Assembly: GCA_002307135.1 (NCBI GenBank)
Contig: DBTQ01000013.1
Span: 1-56,297 of the forward strand
Length of the DNA: 56,297 bases
Reading direction: 5' to 3'
DNA from: Bacteroidetes bacterium UBA1312
Lineage (GTDB): Bacteria > Bacteroidota > Bacteroidia > Chitinophagales > Chitinophagaceae
Made by a program: the position numbers and the translations under genes. This document shows positions 33,974 through 42,804 of the stretch, in pieces (the first letter of the stretch is position 1; each line of letters starts with the position of its first letter). Below the pieces are notes generated by a model that searched no databases, was not told the DNA's origin, and saw nothing but the letters and a program-made list of their open reading frames with translations.

Positions 33974-36064
33974 CTATTTCAAACAAACTACTTCACCCGT
34001 ATATACGGTGTATCCTGTAGATACACTATCGTGTATGGTTTTTTCGGTAGCCGACATATTAATACTGCCGCAAGGGCTGCCACTACCAATCGTGTTAAAG
34101 TGGAAGGCACCTGTTGGGTTGCCCGCATTCGGAACATTGGTGGTGCCGGAATAAATATTAGGCGCTAAACTACTAGATAGTGTATAGCTCTGTAGATATG
34201 CATCATTTACAGAGAAGGTGCCATTTATTGTATCTCCTTTGGTATAACCGCCACATCCAGATTTCTCTATAATTAACGAAATCTGAGGCAGTATAGAATC
34301 CATTTGAATTCTTTGACTTACACTACTACCGTTATCATTTTCCAAAGTTATTTCTAGTAAATCGTTAGTGCCCGGATTGAACCTTGCCAAAATACTGTCT
34401 ATATTGTTGAGATAATCTTTGTACTCATAATAATTGTTGGCATCAGGTGTTACTATGGGGTGTGTTATTTGGTTGGTAGAAGTATTGTACCCCAATAGTA
34501 CTAGTGGGCTATTCAAATAGTATGCTTGGTTAGTCGCTAGATTGTGCACTTTTACCCTATATTTCATACCTGCCAATGGAGCAGACAATCCTTGCATTAC
34601 AATTGTTCCTGCAAAAGGACTATTGTCGTATGTGCCTGCTTGGTTAAATTCAAATTTGGCACCGGGTTTACTTAGGCCAGTCGTTGCATTGATATTATCG
34701 ACAGATAAACCACCAAGTGTAATCATTACGGGGTTTTTCCCGTCCCAACCTTTTCCTGGAGCTATTTGGATATAAGAGTCAACGATGTTTCCCCAATATG
34801 GAACTGCTTTAGGGTCTGTCGATGACGGCGCTACATTCCATGAAAGTACTGCGCGAACTTTAAGTATCGTGGGTTTACCACATGGGTTTCTGTATTTTGA
34901 AAAATCGAAAGGGAGCACTACTGAATAGGCTAAGCCATTGGCAGGTATGGCAATATCAAAAACATTGACGAATGCACTGCCTGCAAAATGCCAAGCACAA
35001 TCGACATCTGTTTGTATCCAAAAACCAACGTACTCTTTGCTTCCATTTGTACATAAACCACCAGAATAGCCAGATGATTTTTTAATGTTCAATGACGCAA
35101 CAAGTGCTTCTTTTTGGTAATCGAGCCCAACACAGTATAGTTGCTCGTACGAAGTATTGCCATTAAGTGCTAAGAAATTTTTGATACTTGAAGCCCAGTC
35201 TAATCCTGCTGCAGTAAAAATGCTTTGATTTTGAAGCATTGTTATCTGGTTTTTGGATACTATAGCTTCATTCAAAATTTTTGCGCCTATACGTTCTGGC
35301 TCTACTTTTATTTTGTTGCTGGTGTAAAGGCTATTAAGTTCTGCAAGCTCTACTTTGGGAGAGAGGATGGCATTCTGAGCCAAACTTAATTTATCTTTTG
35401 TTGCCAAAGAAGTGCTCGCAATGTTTGCTAAACTAACCGTGGGGTTTTGAATGGCAGTGGTCAGTAATGAACCAATTGACTCTAAAGGGAAATTTGGTTT
35501 TAGTAATACCATTGGGGCAATTTGTATTTGAGCCTCTTTCATGTCTCCCCATGCCACTATGGGGTTTGGCATATTAGCAGCGAGTGGTGTATTCCATGAA
35601 AGTATGGCACGTAATTTCGGCAAATTAGCGGTAGAGCACAATAATTGTTTAGGGTCAATCTTCAGTCTTACAACGTAAGATATTGGTTTCTCGATTGCAC
35701 CATCGCAATCTTTACTGTCGGGCAGGTCATGTACATTTACTGCAGTCATACCCATGTCTTGCCAAGTACCATTGCCATAATCTAAAAAGAAACGTACATA
35801 CTCTAGCGAGCCATTTGAGCATAAATTTCCACCATAACCACTTGTACGGGTTATTTTGATTGTGGCAGTAAGCTCTTCCAATATTGGCTGATAACCAATA
35901 CAGCCTAGTTCTTCAAATGCTGTGTTATATTTAAGAGGAAACACGGCTTTTATTTTGCTGTCGCTCAATGCACCGAAATAATTCGCATTTCCAGCTAACA
36001 ATTTTGGAGCATTGCTCCTGTTGTCTAGGTGAATTTTCAATTCACTGTCTGATAATTGTAACAT
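33974..36064 (-). CDS. Large protein with a duplicated Cys-containing beta-domain, no signal peptide
   Basis: A 696-residue protein, not assigned to a named family. Residues ~48-184 and ~303-436 are two copies of one domain. Shared marks are NTxxExLxCxG (Cys55/Cys311), SGYxGxLCxNGSxEYV (Cys82/Cys338), a W-x-x-x-G-x-x-x-V-N-V segment, a C-terminal Cys (143/395), RAxLSWN, and WGxxxxxxIQIAP. I recall similar domains in uncharacterised bacterial proteins. A helical linker (~195-300) separates the copies. Residues ~440-696 are beta-rich, with FAGTIVMQGLSAPLAGMKYR (an Ig-like pattern). The N-terminus (MLQLSDSELKIHLDNRS) is not a signal peptide, and there is no T9SS tail. Promoter and leader are homologous to those of the next gene upstream. 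Confidence 0.8.
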   Translation of the reverse strand: MLQLSDSELKIHLDNRSNAPKLLAGNANYFGALSDSKIKAVFPLKYNTAFEELGCIGYQPILEELTATIKITRTSGYGGNLCSNGSLEYVRFFLDYGNGTWQDMGMTAVNVHDLPDSKDCDGAIEKPISYVVRLKIDPKQLLCSTANLPKLRAILSWNTPLAANMPNPIVAWGDMKEAQIQIAPMVLLKPNFPLESIGSLLTTAIQNPTVSLANIASTSLATKDKLSLAQNAILSPKVELAELNSLYTSNKIKVEPERIGAKILNEAIVSKNQITMLQNQSIFTAAGLDWASSIKNFLALNGNTSYEQLYCVGLDYQKEALVASLNIKKSSGYSGGLCTNGSKEYVGFWIQTDVDCAWHFAGSAFVNVFDIAIPANGLAYSVVLPFDFSKYRNPCGKPTILKVRAVLSWNVAPSSTDPKAVPYWGNIVDSYIQIAPGKGWDGKNPVMITLGGLSVDNINATTGLSKPGAKFEFNQAGTYDNSPFAGTIVMQGLSAPLAGMKYRVKVHNLATNQAYYLNSPLVLLGYNTSTNQITHPIVTPDANNYYEYKDYLNNIDSILARFNPGTNDLLEITLENDNGSSVSQRIQMDSILPQISLIIEKSGCGGYTKGDTINGTFSVNDAYLQSYTLSSSLAPNIYSGTTNVPNAGNPTGAFHFNTIGSGSPCGSINMSATEKTIHDSVSTGYTVYTGEVVCLK

Positions 36065-36240
36065 TTTAAATAGTTTATTGGTTTTGTCCTTACTCTTTTA
36101 TTTGTAGGGTTTTCAGGATCCCCCTTTGTGCCTATTGATTTGTGTGATTTGTTGGGTATGGCTCTAGGGTCGGGTAAATAGCGGCTATCATTTTCCGGAC
36201 AAAAAATAGCTGCAGTATCATTTACTTTTTCGTTCCTTTT
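36065..36240 (-). promoter_or_regulatory. Predicted long 5' leader of the 696-residue protein gene
   Basis: About 176 nt from the inferred transcript start (36240) to the ATG (36064). The downstream paralogous unit has a leader of 179 nt. Both contain TTTCCGGAYAAAA as read on the plus strand (36192-36204 here, 40227-40239 there; 12 of 13 bases identical). The rest is diverged. It may hold a post-transcriptional element. Confidence 0.45.
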
Positions 36241-36335
36241 GCTATACAAAGGTGATATACAGACAAAACCCCGACAAGAGGAAAATACCTGTTTTTAGAA
36301 AAGAAAAACACCTGTTTTTCAATGTGCATTTTCTG
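36241..36335 (-). repeat. Promoter repeat, copy A
   Basis: About 95 bp similar without net gaps to 40295-40389. The first 41 bases (36241-36281) differ from 40295-40335 at only 3 positions. On the minus strand it contains TTG, 20 bases, CACCTTTG (36247-36254), a near-consensus promoter. Confidence 0.8.
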
Positions 36336-36405
36336 ATTTATTAAGTGTGCTGTAAATCAAATTGCATGTAGAATGGGGGTATTCAGCATTAAATCCCAGT
36401 AAAGA
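36336..36405. other. Remainder of the 36065-36473 intergenic region
   Basis: The gap between the two large genes is 409 bases. Besides the leader, promoter repeat and terminator listed separately, this stretch shows no ORF or repeat that I recognise. Confidence 0.5.
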
Positions 36406-36435
36406 AGATTCCGATCGCTTCAGCGATCGGAATCT
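36406..36435 (-). terminator. Terminator of the 1213-residue multidomain gene
   Basis: A 14-bp perfect stem (AGATTCCGATCGCT / AGCGATCGGAATCT) with a 2-nt loop lies past the stop at 36474, followed on the minus strand by CTTCTTT. Confidence 0.75.
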
Positions 36436-36473
36436 CTTAAGTGTAAGCAATCAGGCTATGTTATTTTAAAGAT

Positions 36474-39400
36474 TTAAGTGCCGGATACCATTTTGGATTC
36501 GCTCATTTGTCCAAATAGATTTTCGATTTTACCAACCTTTAATTGATTGTTACTGATAACTGTGGAAGGTCTGATTCGAAGGCCTCCTTCAATATCTATA
36601 CCAAAAGATTGTTGATATGTCTTGCCGTCGATCATGCCATTAATGCTTACGGATGCATTGACTTTATCGGCAGTAGTTAGAATATCTAATCCAGCTAGTC
36701 CGGGCTTAATGTTTAGGCTAAGTTCTTTACCTATTGCTGCAGGTATTTTGTCAATTACAATACTGACGTGGTCTTTCCCAACACCTAGTTTATTGTTGAT
36801 TTCTAAGCGGACGGTTTTGTTCGTATTGGCAATCATTTTTACTATCGAAGAACTACTGCCTAAATCCTTTGTTTCAATATTACTCAATTCGCCAGAATTG
36901 ATGCTTGATTGTAATCTAAACTCATTGAGTTTGTTTTTAATGGCATAAATAAATTGGCCATTATTTTTGCCTCTTATCTGATGCTTGAAGTTTCTCGAAA
37001 TATTGCTCGATGTCGCAATGTTTCCAAGAGTTGCAATAATGCTTGGGTCGAGCAATTTCATGATTTGGCGGTCATTGACGACACTGGTAAGGCTTCTGTC
37101 TTTAATTGCATTAAACAATTTTGGATTACCGGTTAAGCTAGCTAGATTTGTACCTGCCGTTTTGTTAGAAATAATATCGGAAACAGACATATTGGCTAAA
37201 ATGCCAACGTCTCTAATGCTAGGTGTCGCGTCAAATTTAGTATTAGCTTTTTCTGTACGCATATACATTTCAGAAGCTAGTATGCTATTTGGTTTAATAA
37301 CACTTGCTAACACGCTACCAATATTTTCATTAACTCGAGTTCTGGCGATATTTACAGCTTTCGCATCAAACCCTTTTACAGAAACGAATTTATTGTCTAG
37401 TGGTTTGCCTTGTTTTAAACGATTGGTACTATCTGTACCAAATGCATCCAAATCGTTTCCGTTTTCATCTACTAAACTTACAGTCTCAATATCTGATCCT
37501 AAGATGAGGATCGTTCCTGACAAAACTAAAGCTATTGCATCCCAAATAGGCGTACGAGGTCTTTCTCCGGTTACAGAGTAGGGCATGTAGTGAAAGCGTC
37601 CGCCACTCCATTGTCCACCACTATATTTGTTGCCACCGTCATAGGAAAATTCGTTTTTTGATGGATCAACAAATAGCGTACGTGTTTGATTTGGAAAATT
37701 TGGATCAAAGATGGTCATCTTCCATGGAGTTGTACTACTGTCCCAAGCTATAGGCAATATACAATGCGGTTTTCCGCTAAAATCCCAGTTTTGTGCAATA
37801 CAAACAACGGGATTACAACCTCTATTGAATTCATTTCTTGTTTCATTAAAGACATCTACAGGATTGTGTGTATTGCCGGATAAAAATTGACCAACAAACC
37901 ACCAAATTCCTTCGGCACCTACTTGGTATTGATGCTTAATATTAAATTCATTTACTACAGTATTCCAATCTGTAAAACGATCTAGTGGTAAACTGAATAA
38001 GCTGCGATGCTTATAAGCATAAATAGCTTCGAGTGACATGCCAAAACAGTTTCCGCCTGCGGCGAGTCCTTTTACAACCAACTCGTAAAAAGCTTTTTCA
38101 AGCCAGTCGGTTAAGTCCCACCATTCAGGATCGCTATCTACATCTCTGAATGCAGCGGCATATTGGTTGTATGATAGTGTGGCTGTACTTTTATTTTGTA
38201 CTCCCCACCAGCGTTGTGTTGTGCTCAATAAATTTTCATTGATTTGAGGTTGTACCGACCAGGTAATCGAATTTATAGATTGAAAAGCACCAGTGTTAAA
38301 TACACCATTGTTTTCTCTCATACCCCAAGCATTAGCCATATTTAGCGCTTTATTATAGGTGCCTAGATGATCGTCTCCTCCGCCAAAAGGCGCACCTCCA
38401 TCACTTTCCCAAATGTCGAAGCATACATTGATATTTCTGTTGGGTGAATTAGGCACTATAGTCGCTCCAATGGTAGTGTTGAAGTCAAACACATTATGCC
38501 CGTCCGAATCGCCTGAATTGGGTATGCGTTGGCTATGGATTTCGGAGCCGTTATCTTTTAGTATAGCTTTTAAGTATAAGTCATTTTGACCCATAAAAAG
38601 ACCTTCACTTTCTTTGCTGTCCACCCTTCCAAGCCACACTTTAAATGCTTGACAAACGTAGATGCTATTGCTATTGCCAAACCATAGAATGCTTCCATTT
38701 TGGAATGTATTGAATCTGGCAGCACCAGATGCTCCAGGTATATCGCCTTCATCCGATGTCGGGAAACCCATCTGGCCAATTGGCCCATTCAAGTTTTTAT
38801 ACTTTACCCGAATGTCACCATGTACTTCAAAAGCTCCGGTAGCGCCACTCCAATATATAGTACAGCCTTCGAATTCGCTTGATTTGCCCACGAGTGTTGC
38901 CCCATTATTAACATCCGATTCATTACTTACTGGATAGCCCCATTTATTGATGCCACCAGAAGATAAGAATTTGGCTAAGATAGCTCCATGCACTTCGAAC
39001 GCTTTAGGGGTATCATTTTTGTAATACATTCTACCCCCCTGAAAAATTTGTTCTTTACCATTATTAATGGCAGTTGCGGCAGATAATGGCCAGCCTAAAA
39101 AATCCGATTCGCCAAAATGTTCATACTCCAAATAAAGCTGACCTGTTACAGGAAATGCCCCAGTTGCGGCGCTCCAATAAAGACCGCCTTTACTAAAAAT
39201 ATTTTTTCTTCCTCCAGCCTTTGTTGTATTACCTTCATTGCTTACAAGGTATCCTAGGTCTGCTTTGTTGCTTATTGTTTTATAGTATTGAAATATGGCG
39301 CCATGCATTTCGAATGCTGTCCCCACCGTTTCGTTATACATGATTAGACCTGAGTCAAACATTTGAACATAAGCTGTTGCGGCATAGTCATAAGTGTATT

Positions 39401-40115
39401 TTCCGTGCATTGCACCTAAATTGATTCTAGTCTTGATTTGTTCTTGCTTGTAGGTCAAAAACCATTCTGGTTGGCTACGACGATCATCTAACTGCTGCTC
39501 AAGTTCGATAGGGATTTCGCCATTATACCACTGGATGGCCGCCATTTGTCCGTTGAAATGATTTCTGATGCCGTCAACCCAAGTGCCAATAAATAACTGG
39601 GCGCTCGTTGTTTTTTCGATATTGCCAAAGGGGAAAGCATGAACGGATGAAATGACGCCATCAATAAATACAGCGACAGTGTCCGTATCATATACAAGAT
39701 CAGCGGTGTACCAAGTGTTTAATTTAAGGTCTTTAAAAAATTCTGTTGTAGTACCGCTCCAGCCATGTGCTTTTGGTGACACTGATACAGCTAATTTAAA
39801 GTCATTACTACCAGATGCCGTGTCAATGAACATAGAGAAGGGGAGGCAATTCGATTCAATAAGATTTTGTCTCGCGGCTATTGGTGTATTGATTTTAAAT
39901 ACCACCCGTACGCAAAATTTACTTGTGAGAACCTGTGCAGGAGTTAGTGTTACTTGTAATTTTCCACTTGCTCCTAAGTCTAAGGCTTTGGGGAAATTGC
40001 CTGCATCAATAGTGCCAGGCCCTGCTACAACACTACAGCTTGTTGTGATAGCAGGCATTGTGCCATCAGAATTGGAAATGGAGGTATTGTCTAAAATATA
40101 ATCTATGAGTTTCAT
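36474..40115 (-). CDS. LamG / LGFP-repeat / C2-like / papain-like multidomain protein
   Basis: A 1213-residue protein without a signal peptide (MKLIDYILDNTSISNSDG) or T9SS tail. Residues ~1-205 look like a LamG/concanavalin-type lectin fold (WYTADLVYDTDTVAVFIDG). Residues ~245-485 hold four LGFP repeats and a partial fifth (LGWPLSAATAINNG, IFQGGRMYY, GAFEVHGDI), known for wall or glycan binding in actinobacteria. Residues ~486-600 are C2-like (NDLYLKAILKD, FDIWESD, GGGDDHLGTYN). Residues ~675-830 have a papain-like pattern: Cys690 (GGNCFGMS), His784 (GKPHCILP) and Asp804 (IFDPNFP). The last ~330 residues are unassigned. It may be an exported effector, a peptidase or a pseudoenzyme; I cannot decide. 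Confidence 0.8.
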   Translation of the reverse strand: MKLIDYILDNTSISNSDGTMPAITTSCSVVAGPGTIDAGNFPKALDLGASGKLQVTLTPAQVLTSKFCVRVVFKINTPIAARQNLIESNCLPFSMFIDTASGSNDFKLAVSVSPKAHGWSGTTTEFFKDLKLNTWYTADLVYDTDTVAVFIDGVISSVHAFPFGNIEKTTSAQLFIGTWVDGIRNHFNGQMAAIQWYNGEIPIELEQQLDDRRSQPEWFLTYKQEQIKTRINLGAMHGKYTYDYAATAYVQMFDSGLIMYNETVGTAFEMHGAIFQYYKTISNKADLGYLVSNEGNTTKAGGRKNIFSKGGLYWSAATGAFPVTGQLYLEYEHFGESDFLGWPLSAATAINNGKEQIFQGGRMYYKNDTPKAFEVHGAILAKFLSSGGINKWGYPVSNESDVNNGATLVGKSSEFEGCTIYWSGATGAFEVHGDIRVKYKNLNGPIGQMGFPTSDEGDIPGASGAARFNTFQNGSILWFGNSNSIYVCQAFKVWLGRVDSKESEGLFMGQNDLYLKAILKDNGSEIHSQRIPNSGDSDGHNVFDFNTTIGATIVPNSPNRNINVCFDIWESDGGAPFGGGDDHLGTYNKALNMANAWGMRENNGVFNTGAFQSINSITWSVQPQINENLLSTTQRWWGVQNKSTATLSYNQYAAAFRDVDSDPEWWDLTDWLEKAFYELVVKGLAAGGNCFGMSLEAIYAYKHRSLFSLPLDRFTDWNTVVNEFNIKHQYQVGAEGIWWFVGQFLSGNTHNPVDVFNETRNEFNRGCNPVVCIAQNWDFSGKPHCILPIAWDSSTTPWKMTIFDPNFPNQTRTLFVDPSKNEFSYDGGNKYSGGQWSGGRFHYMPYSVTGERPRTPIWDAIALVLSGTILILGSDIETVSLVDENGNDLDAFGTDSTNRLKQGKPLDNKFVSVKGFDAKAVNIARTRVNENIGSVLASVIKPNSILASEMYMRTEKANTKFDATPSIRDVGILANMSVSDIISNKTAGTNLASLTGNPKLFNAIKDRSLTSVVNDRQIMKLLDPSIIATLGNIATSSNISRNFKHQIRGKNNGQFIYAIKNKLNEFRLQSSINSGELSNIETKDLGSSSSIVKMIANTNKTVRLEINNKLGVGKDHVSIVIDKIPAAIGKELSLNIKPGLAGLDILTTADKVNASVSINGMIDGKTYQQSFGIDIEGGLRIRPSTVISNNQLKVGKIENLFGQMSESKMVSGT

Positions 40116-40294
40116 CGGTCATGATTTTTTTGCCTACTCTAAATCGGATTTTCGGCTTACTCCGTTTGATAACTGGTTTACACGAATTCGTTTGATCGTG
40201 TATTCCAATTTGGAAGCAAATGATTCTTTCCGGATAAAATGATTTGCCCGCATCCGGCTCTTCAAATACTTTTATAGTTCTGTTGAGCTGTATT
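40116..40294 (-). promoter_or_regulatory. Predicted long 5' leader of the 1213-residue protein gene
   Basis: About 179 nt between the inferred transcript start (40294) and the ATG (40115), matched in length to the leader at 36065-36240 and sharing one 13-base block with it. Confidence 0.45.
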
Positions 40295-40389
40295 GCTATA
40301 CAAAGGTGATGCGCAGACAAAACCCCGACAAGAGGGAAATGACTGTTTTTCGGAGATAAAACACTCAAATTTTCGATGTGTTTTTCCTG
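40295..40389 (-). repeat. Promoter repeat, copy B
   Basis: Second copy of the promoter region described at 36241-36335, with the same near-consensus CACCTTTG at 40301-40308 on the minus strand, 180 bases before the start codon (177 in copy A). Confidence 0.8.
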
Positions 40390-40537
40390 TTTCTTTTAAA
40401 AAGTTATGGACATGACTTTTTTGGCGCTAAGGGATTAGCGCGTGGCGGTTAAGTTGTTTAAACTTAATGCCTCAAAGTTAAAAAATGAGGAAAGGATAAT
40501 GTTGGGGGAATAAAGCTCTTTTGGCCGTTTCGCTTGT
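40390..40537. other. Intergenic stretch with an inverted repeat and a lone -7 element
   Basis: Between the promoter repeat and the permease stop. It holds a perfect 7-bp inverted repeat (GCGCTAA-ggga-TTAGCGC, 40424-40441) and, on the minus strand, TAACTTTG at 40473-40480. The latter could start an upstream transcript into the large gene or a small RNA. No ORF of note. Confidence 0.4.
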
Positions 40538-41758
40538 CTATTTGAATTGCAAGACTTTAGCTGGTTGTACATTTCGTACATAAAGTGTCGGTAGCCACAT
40601 GCACAATACACTCAACAATAATGTAGCCACATCAATCAGTAAAATATATGTGATATTGATTTGGACAGGTACACGATCCATAAAATAAGTTGCTTCTGAC
40701 ATTTTTAAAAATCCAAAACGTTGTTGGAGCAGACAAATGCCAATCGCAATAATATTGCCAAAAACAACACCAACACCACCCGTTAGGGCAGCCAAATAAA
40801 GAAATATCTTTTGGGTGTCTGAGTTGTTTAGCCCTAATGCTTTAAGAAGTCCGGTGATCGTTGCACGTTCAACAATTAAGATAAGTAATGCAGCGGCCAA
40901 GCTTATAGTGGCAACAATGCCCATAATAATAAGCAAGATGCGTACACTTGTGTTTTGAATATTTAACCAATCAATAATTGCGGGAAAACTGTCTGCAATT
41001 GTTTGAGTGCTTAGGTCTGTGTTTTTAAATATTTTTTCTGCTATTGGTGCAATATTGTTTTCATTATCTGCTTGGATTTGGTAACCATTTATCTGTTGTG
41101 GAGTCCAGTTATTAATGTGTTGTAACAAACGTATGTCACAGAGCCCCAGATACTGGTCAACATCTTCCATGCCGGTATGATAAAACCCCGAAACGCGTAC
41201 TTTACGAATCCGGGGGAGTGTTGATCCGGCTTCTAAAAAATAAAGCATCACGGTGTCTCCGATATTCAGGTCTAATTGCGCCCCGGTTGTTTTGGATAAA
41301 ATAATTTGTTTGGAATAACTGGAGTCTCTATAGTTGATCTTACTTCCTGTGAATTCAAGTGATGGGGAGAAATAAAAATTATTACCAACACCTTTCAATC
41401 GAACACCCGCCATCTGCCCATTAAATTGAACAATTGCCTCTCGGACGATAAATGGAGAAACGCTCAATACATGAGGCTCCTGAGCCATCATTTTCATCAT
41501 TCCATTGTTAATGGTTATTGGGTCTGGGGTAATAATATTTGCAGGATTATTGTTATAGGGAACAACAAGAACATGGCCCCAAAAACTGTACAGTTTATCC
41601 CTGATTACTGTTTTGAAACCGCCGATAAAACACACTGAAAGTACCATCACCGCGACACTCAATGCAGTGGCAAGGATTGCTAATTTGATGATGAAGGCTG
41701 AAAATGCGCCTTTTTGTTTTACCAAATAACGACTAGCTATAAAAAATGGGAGATTCAC
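40538..41758 (-). CDS. LolC/E-type lipoprotein-releasing ABC permease
   Basis: A ~406-residue FtsX/MacB_PCD-family membrane protein. The start is taken as a GTG at 41758 (NLPFFIASRYLVKQKG), typical of LolC/E; a TTG at 41770 is the other in-frame choice. One membrane segment near 25-47 is followed by a periplasmic domain, then three C-terminal segments (ILLIIMGIVATISLAAALLI, IFLYLAALTGGVGVVFGNII and INITYILLIDVATLLLSVLC, in order). RATITGLLKALGLNN is the cytoplasmic coupling helix that contacts a LolD-like ATPase. No ATPase gene is adjacent. It should extract lipoproteins from the inner membrane for transfer outward. Confidence 0.9.
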   Translation of the reverse strand: MNLPFFIASRYLVKQKGAFSAFIIKLAILATALSVAVMVLSVCFIGGFKTVIRDKLYSFWGHVLVVPYNNNPANIITPDPITINNGMMKMMAQEPHVLSVSPFIVREAIVQFNGQMAGVRLKGVGNNFYFSPSLEFTGSKINYRDSSYSKQIILSKTTGAQLDLNIGDTVMLYFLEAGSTLPRIRKVRVSGFYHTGMEDVDQYLGLCDIRLLQHINNWTPQQINGYQIQADNENNIAPIAEKIFKNTDLSTQTIADSFPAIIDWLNIQNTSVRILLIIMGIVATISLAAALLILIVERATITGLLKALGLNNSDTQKIFLYLAALTGGVGVVFGNIIAIGICLLQQRFGFLKMSEATYFMDRVPVQINITYILLIDVATLLLSVLCMWLPTLYVRNVQPAKVLQFK

Positions 41759-41877
41759 TATGCAAATCAACTACAAAAAAACGATATGTGGCTCATATAG
41801 GAAGAGTGTCATTACAAGTCCTGAACCGATACCATTTTGTTACTTTTAAAAACTGCTGTTTTGAAGGCCTGTTTGAC

Positions 41878-41885
41878 TAACTTTG
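41878..41885 (+). promoter_or_regulatory. -7 element of the class D beta-lactamase-like gene
   Basis: TAACTTTG, perfect TAnnTTTG, predicting a start near 41892 and a 28-nt leader. Confidence 0.6.
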
Positions 41886-41919
41886 CCGCCGATAATAGCC
41901 AATCTATATTCTTATATTT

Positions 41920-42783
41920 ATGACGCGTCAAGTTTTACTTATTTGTTTGTTATGTCCATTTTTGTTTTTGTCCTGCCGAGATGCGCGCATCAAAGAGCAT
42001 TCTGATTGGGCTAAATATTTTGATGCTTATGGTATCAAAAATGCCGGATTTATTTTACGAGATCAGGCGCATGACGCCGTTCATTATTACAATCTAGCAC
42101 ATGATACAACACACTATTTGCCTGCATCTACATTCAAGATATTTAACTCGTTGGTTGCACTAGAGCTAGGCATTGCTCCTGACGATAAATTCCTGATAAA
42201 ATGGGATGGCGTTGTTCGTGAACGAGCTGAATTGAATAAAGATTTGAGTATGCGGGAAGCCTTTAAAATCAGTGCTTTTCCCTATTATCAAGAGTTGGCT
42301 CGAAGAATTGGAAGAGTGCAAATGCAGCATTATTTAGATACTGTGAAGTATGGTAATAGAATGATTGGTAAAAATATTGATCAGTTTTGGATCGACAATA
42401 GTTTACAAATATCGGCTGATGAGCAACTAGGTTTTATTAAAAGATTATACTTCAACGAATTGCCCTTTTCAGAACGTACACAGCGTATTGTACGCAGTAT
42501 GATGCTACAGGAAGAAAATGGCAACTTTAAGCTTTACTATAAAACTGGCTGGGGTAAATTGGCTGACAAACAGGTTATTTGGATTGTTGGCTTTGCAGAA
42601 TATCAGGAGCATGTAAAAGAAAATAAAGAGTCGATGAATAAGACTGATTTGCGCAACTACGTTTACTTCTTTGCTGAAAATTTTGAAATACCTAACTCCG
42701 ATACTTCACATGATTGGTTCGCGGTTCGTTTAGACATCCTACACAAAATATTGGCTGATTTTGGTGCGAACAAGCCTAAATAA
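41920..42783 (+). CDS. Class D (OXA-type) beta-lactamase homologue, lipoprotein
   Basis: A 287-residue serine beta-lactamase/penicillin-binding fold. The N-terminus is a lipoprotein signal with lipobox FLSC (Cys19). The active-site motif PASTFKIFNSL holds the nucleophile Ser and the Lys that is carboxylated in OXA enzymes. YGN (in VKYGNRMIG) and KTG (in YYKTGWGK) are present. The third OXA motif, normally SxV, reads SAF here (KISAFPYYQELARRIG). FWIDNSLQISADEQ is another class D block. Likely anchored in a membrane facing the periplasm. It may hydrolyse beta-lactams intrinsically or be a relative with another role. No regulator is adjacent. Confidence 0.9.
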   Translation: MTRQVLLICLLCPFLFLSCRDARIKEHSDWAKYFDAYGIKNAGFILRDQAHDAVHYYNLAHDTTHYLPASTFKIFNSLVALELGIAPDDKFLIKWDGVVRERAELNKDLSMREAFKISAFPYYQELARRIGRVQMQHYLDTVKYGNRMIGKNIDQFWIDNSLQISADEQLGFIKRLYFNELPFSERTQRIVRSMMLQEENGNFKLYYKTGWGKLADKQVIWIVGFAEYQEHVKENKESMNKTDLRNYVYFFAENFEIPNSDTSHDWFAVRLDILHKILADFGANKPK

Positions 42784-42804
42784 AATAGACCCCAAGCTTT
42801 AATT

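Noticed and set aside
36037..36249. Small ORF in the leader of the 696-residue gene as a possible leader peptide
   Set aside because: Its ATG lies upstream of the predicted transcript start, and the frame runs into the main gene's start.
36985..37581. 198-codon antisense ORF inside the 1213-residue gene
   Set aside because: Composition and position fit a shadow of the opposite strand; no domain signs and no promoter.
40066..40368. 100-codon ORF in the leader of the 1213-residue gene
   Set aside because: Begins upstream of the promoter repeat and does not resemble the corresponding ORF in the other leader.
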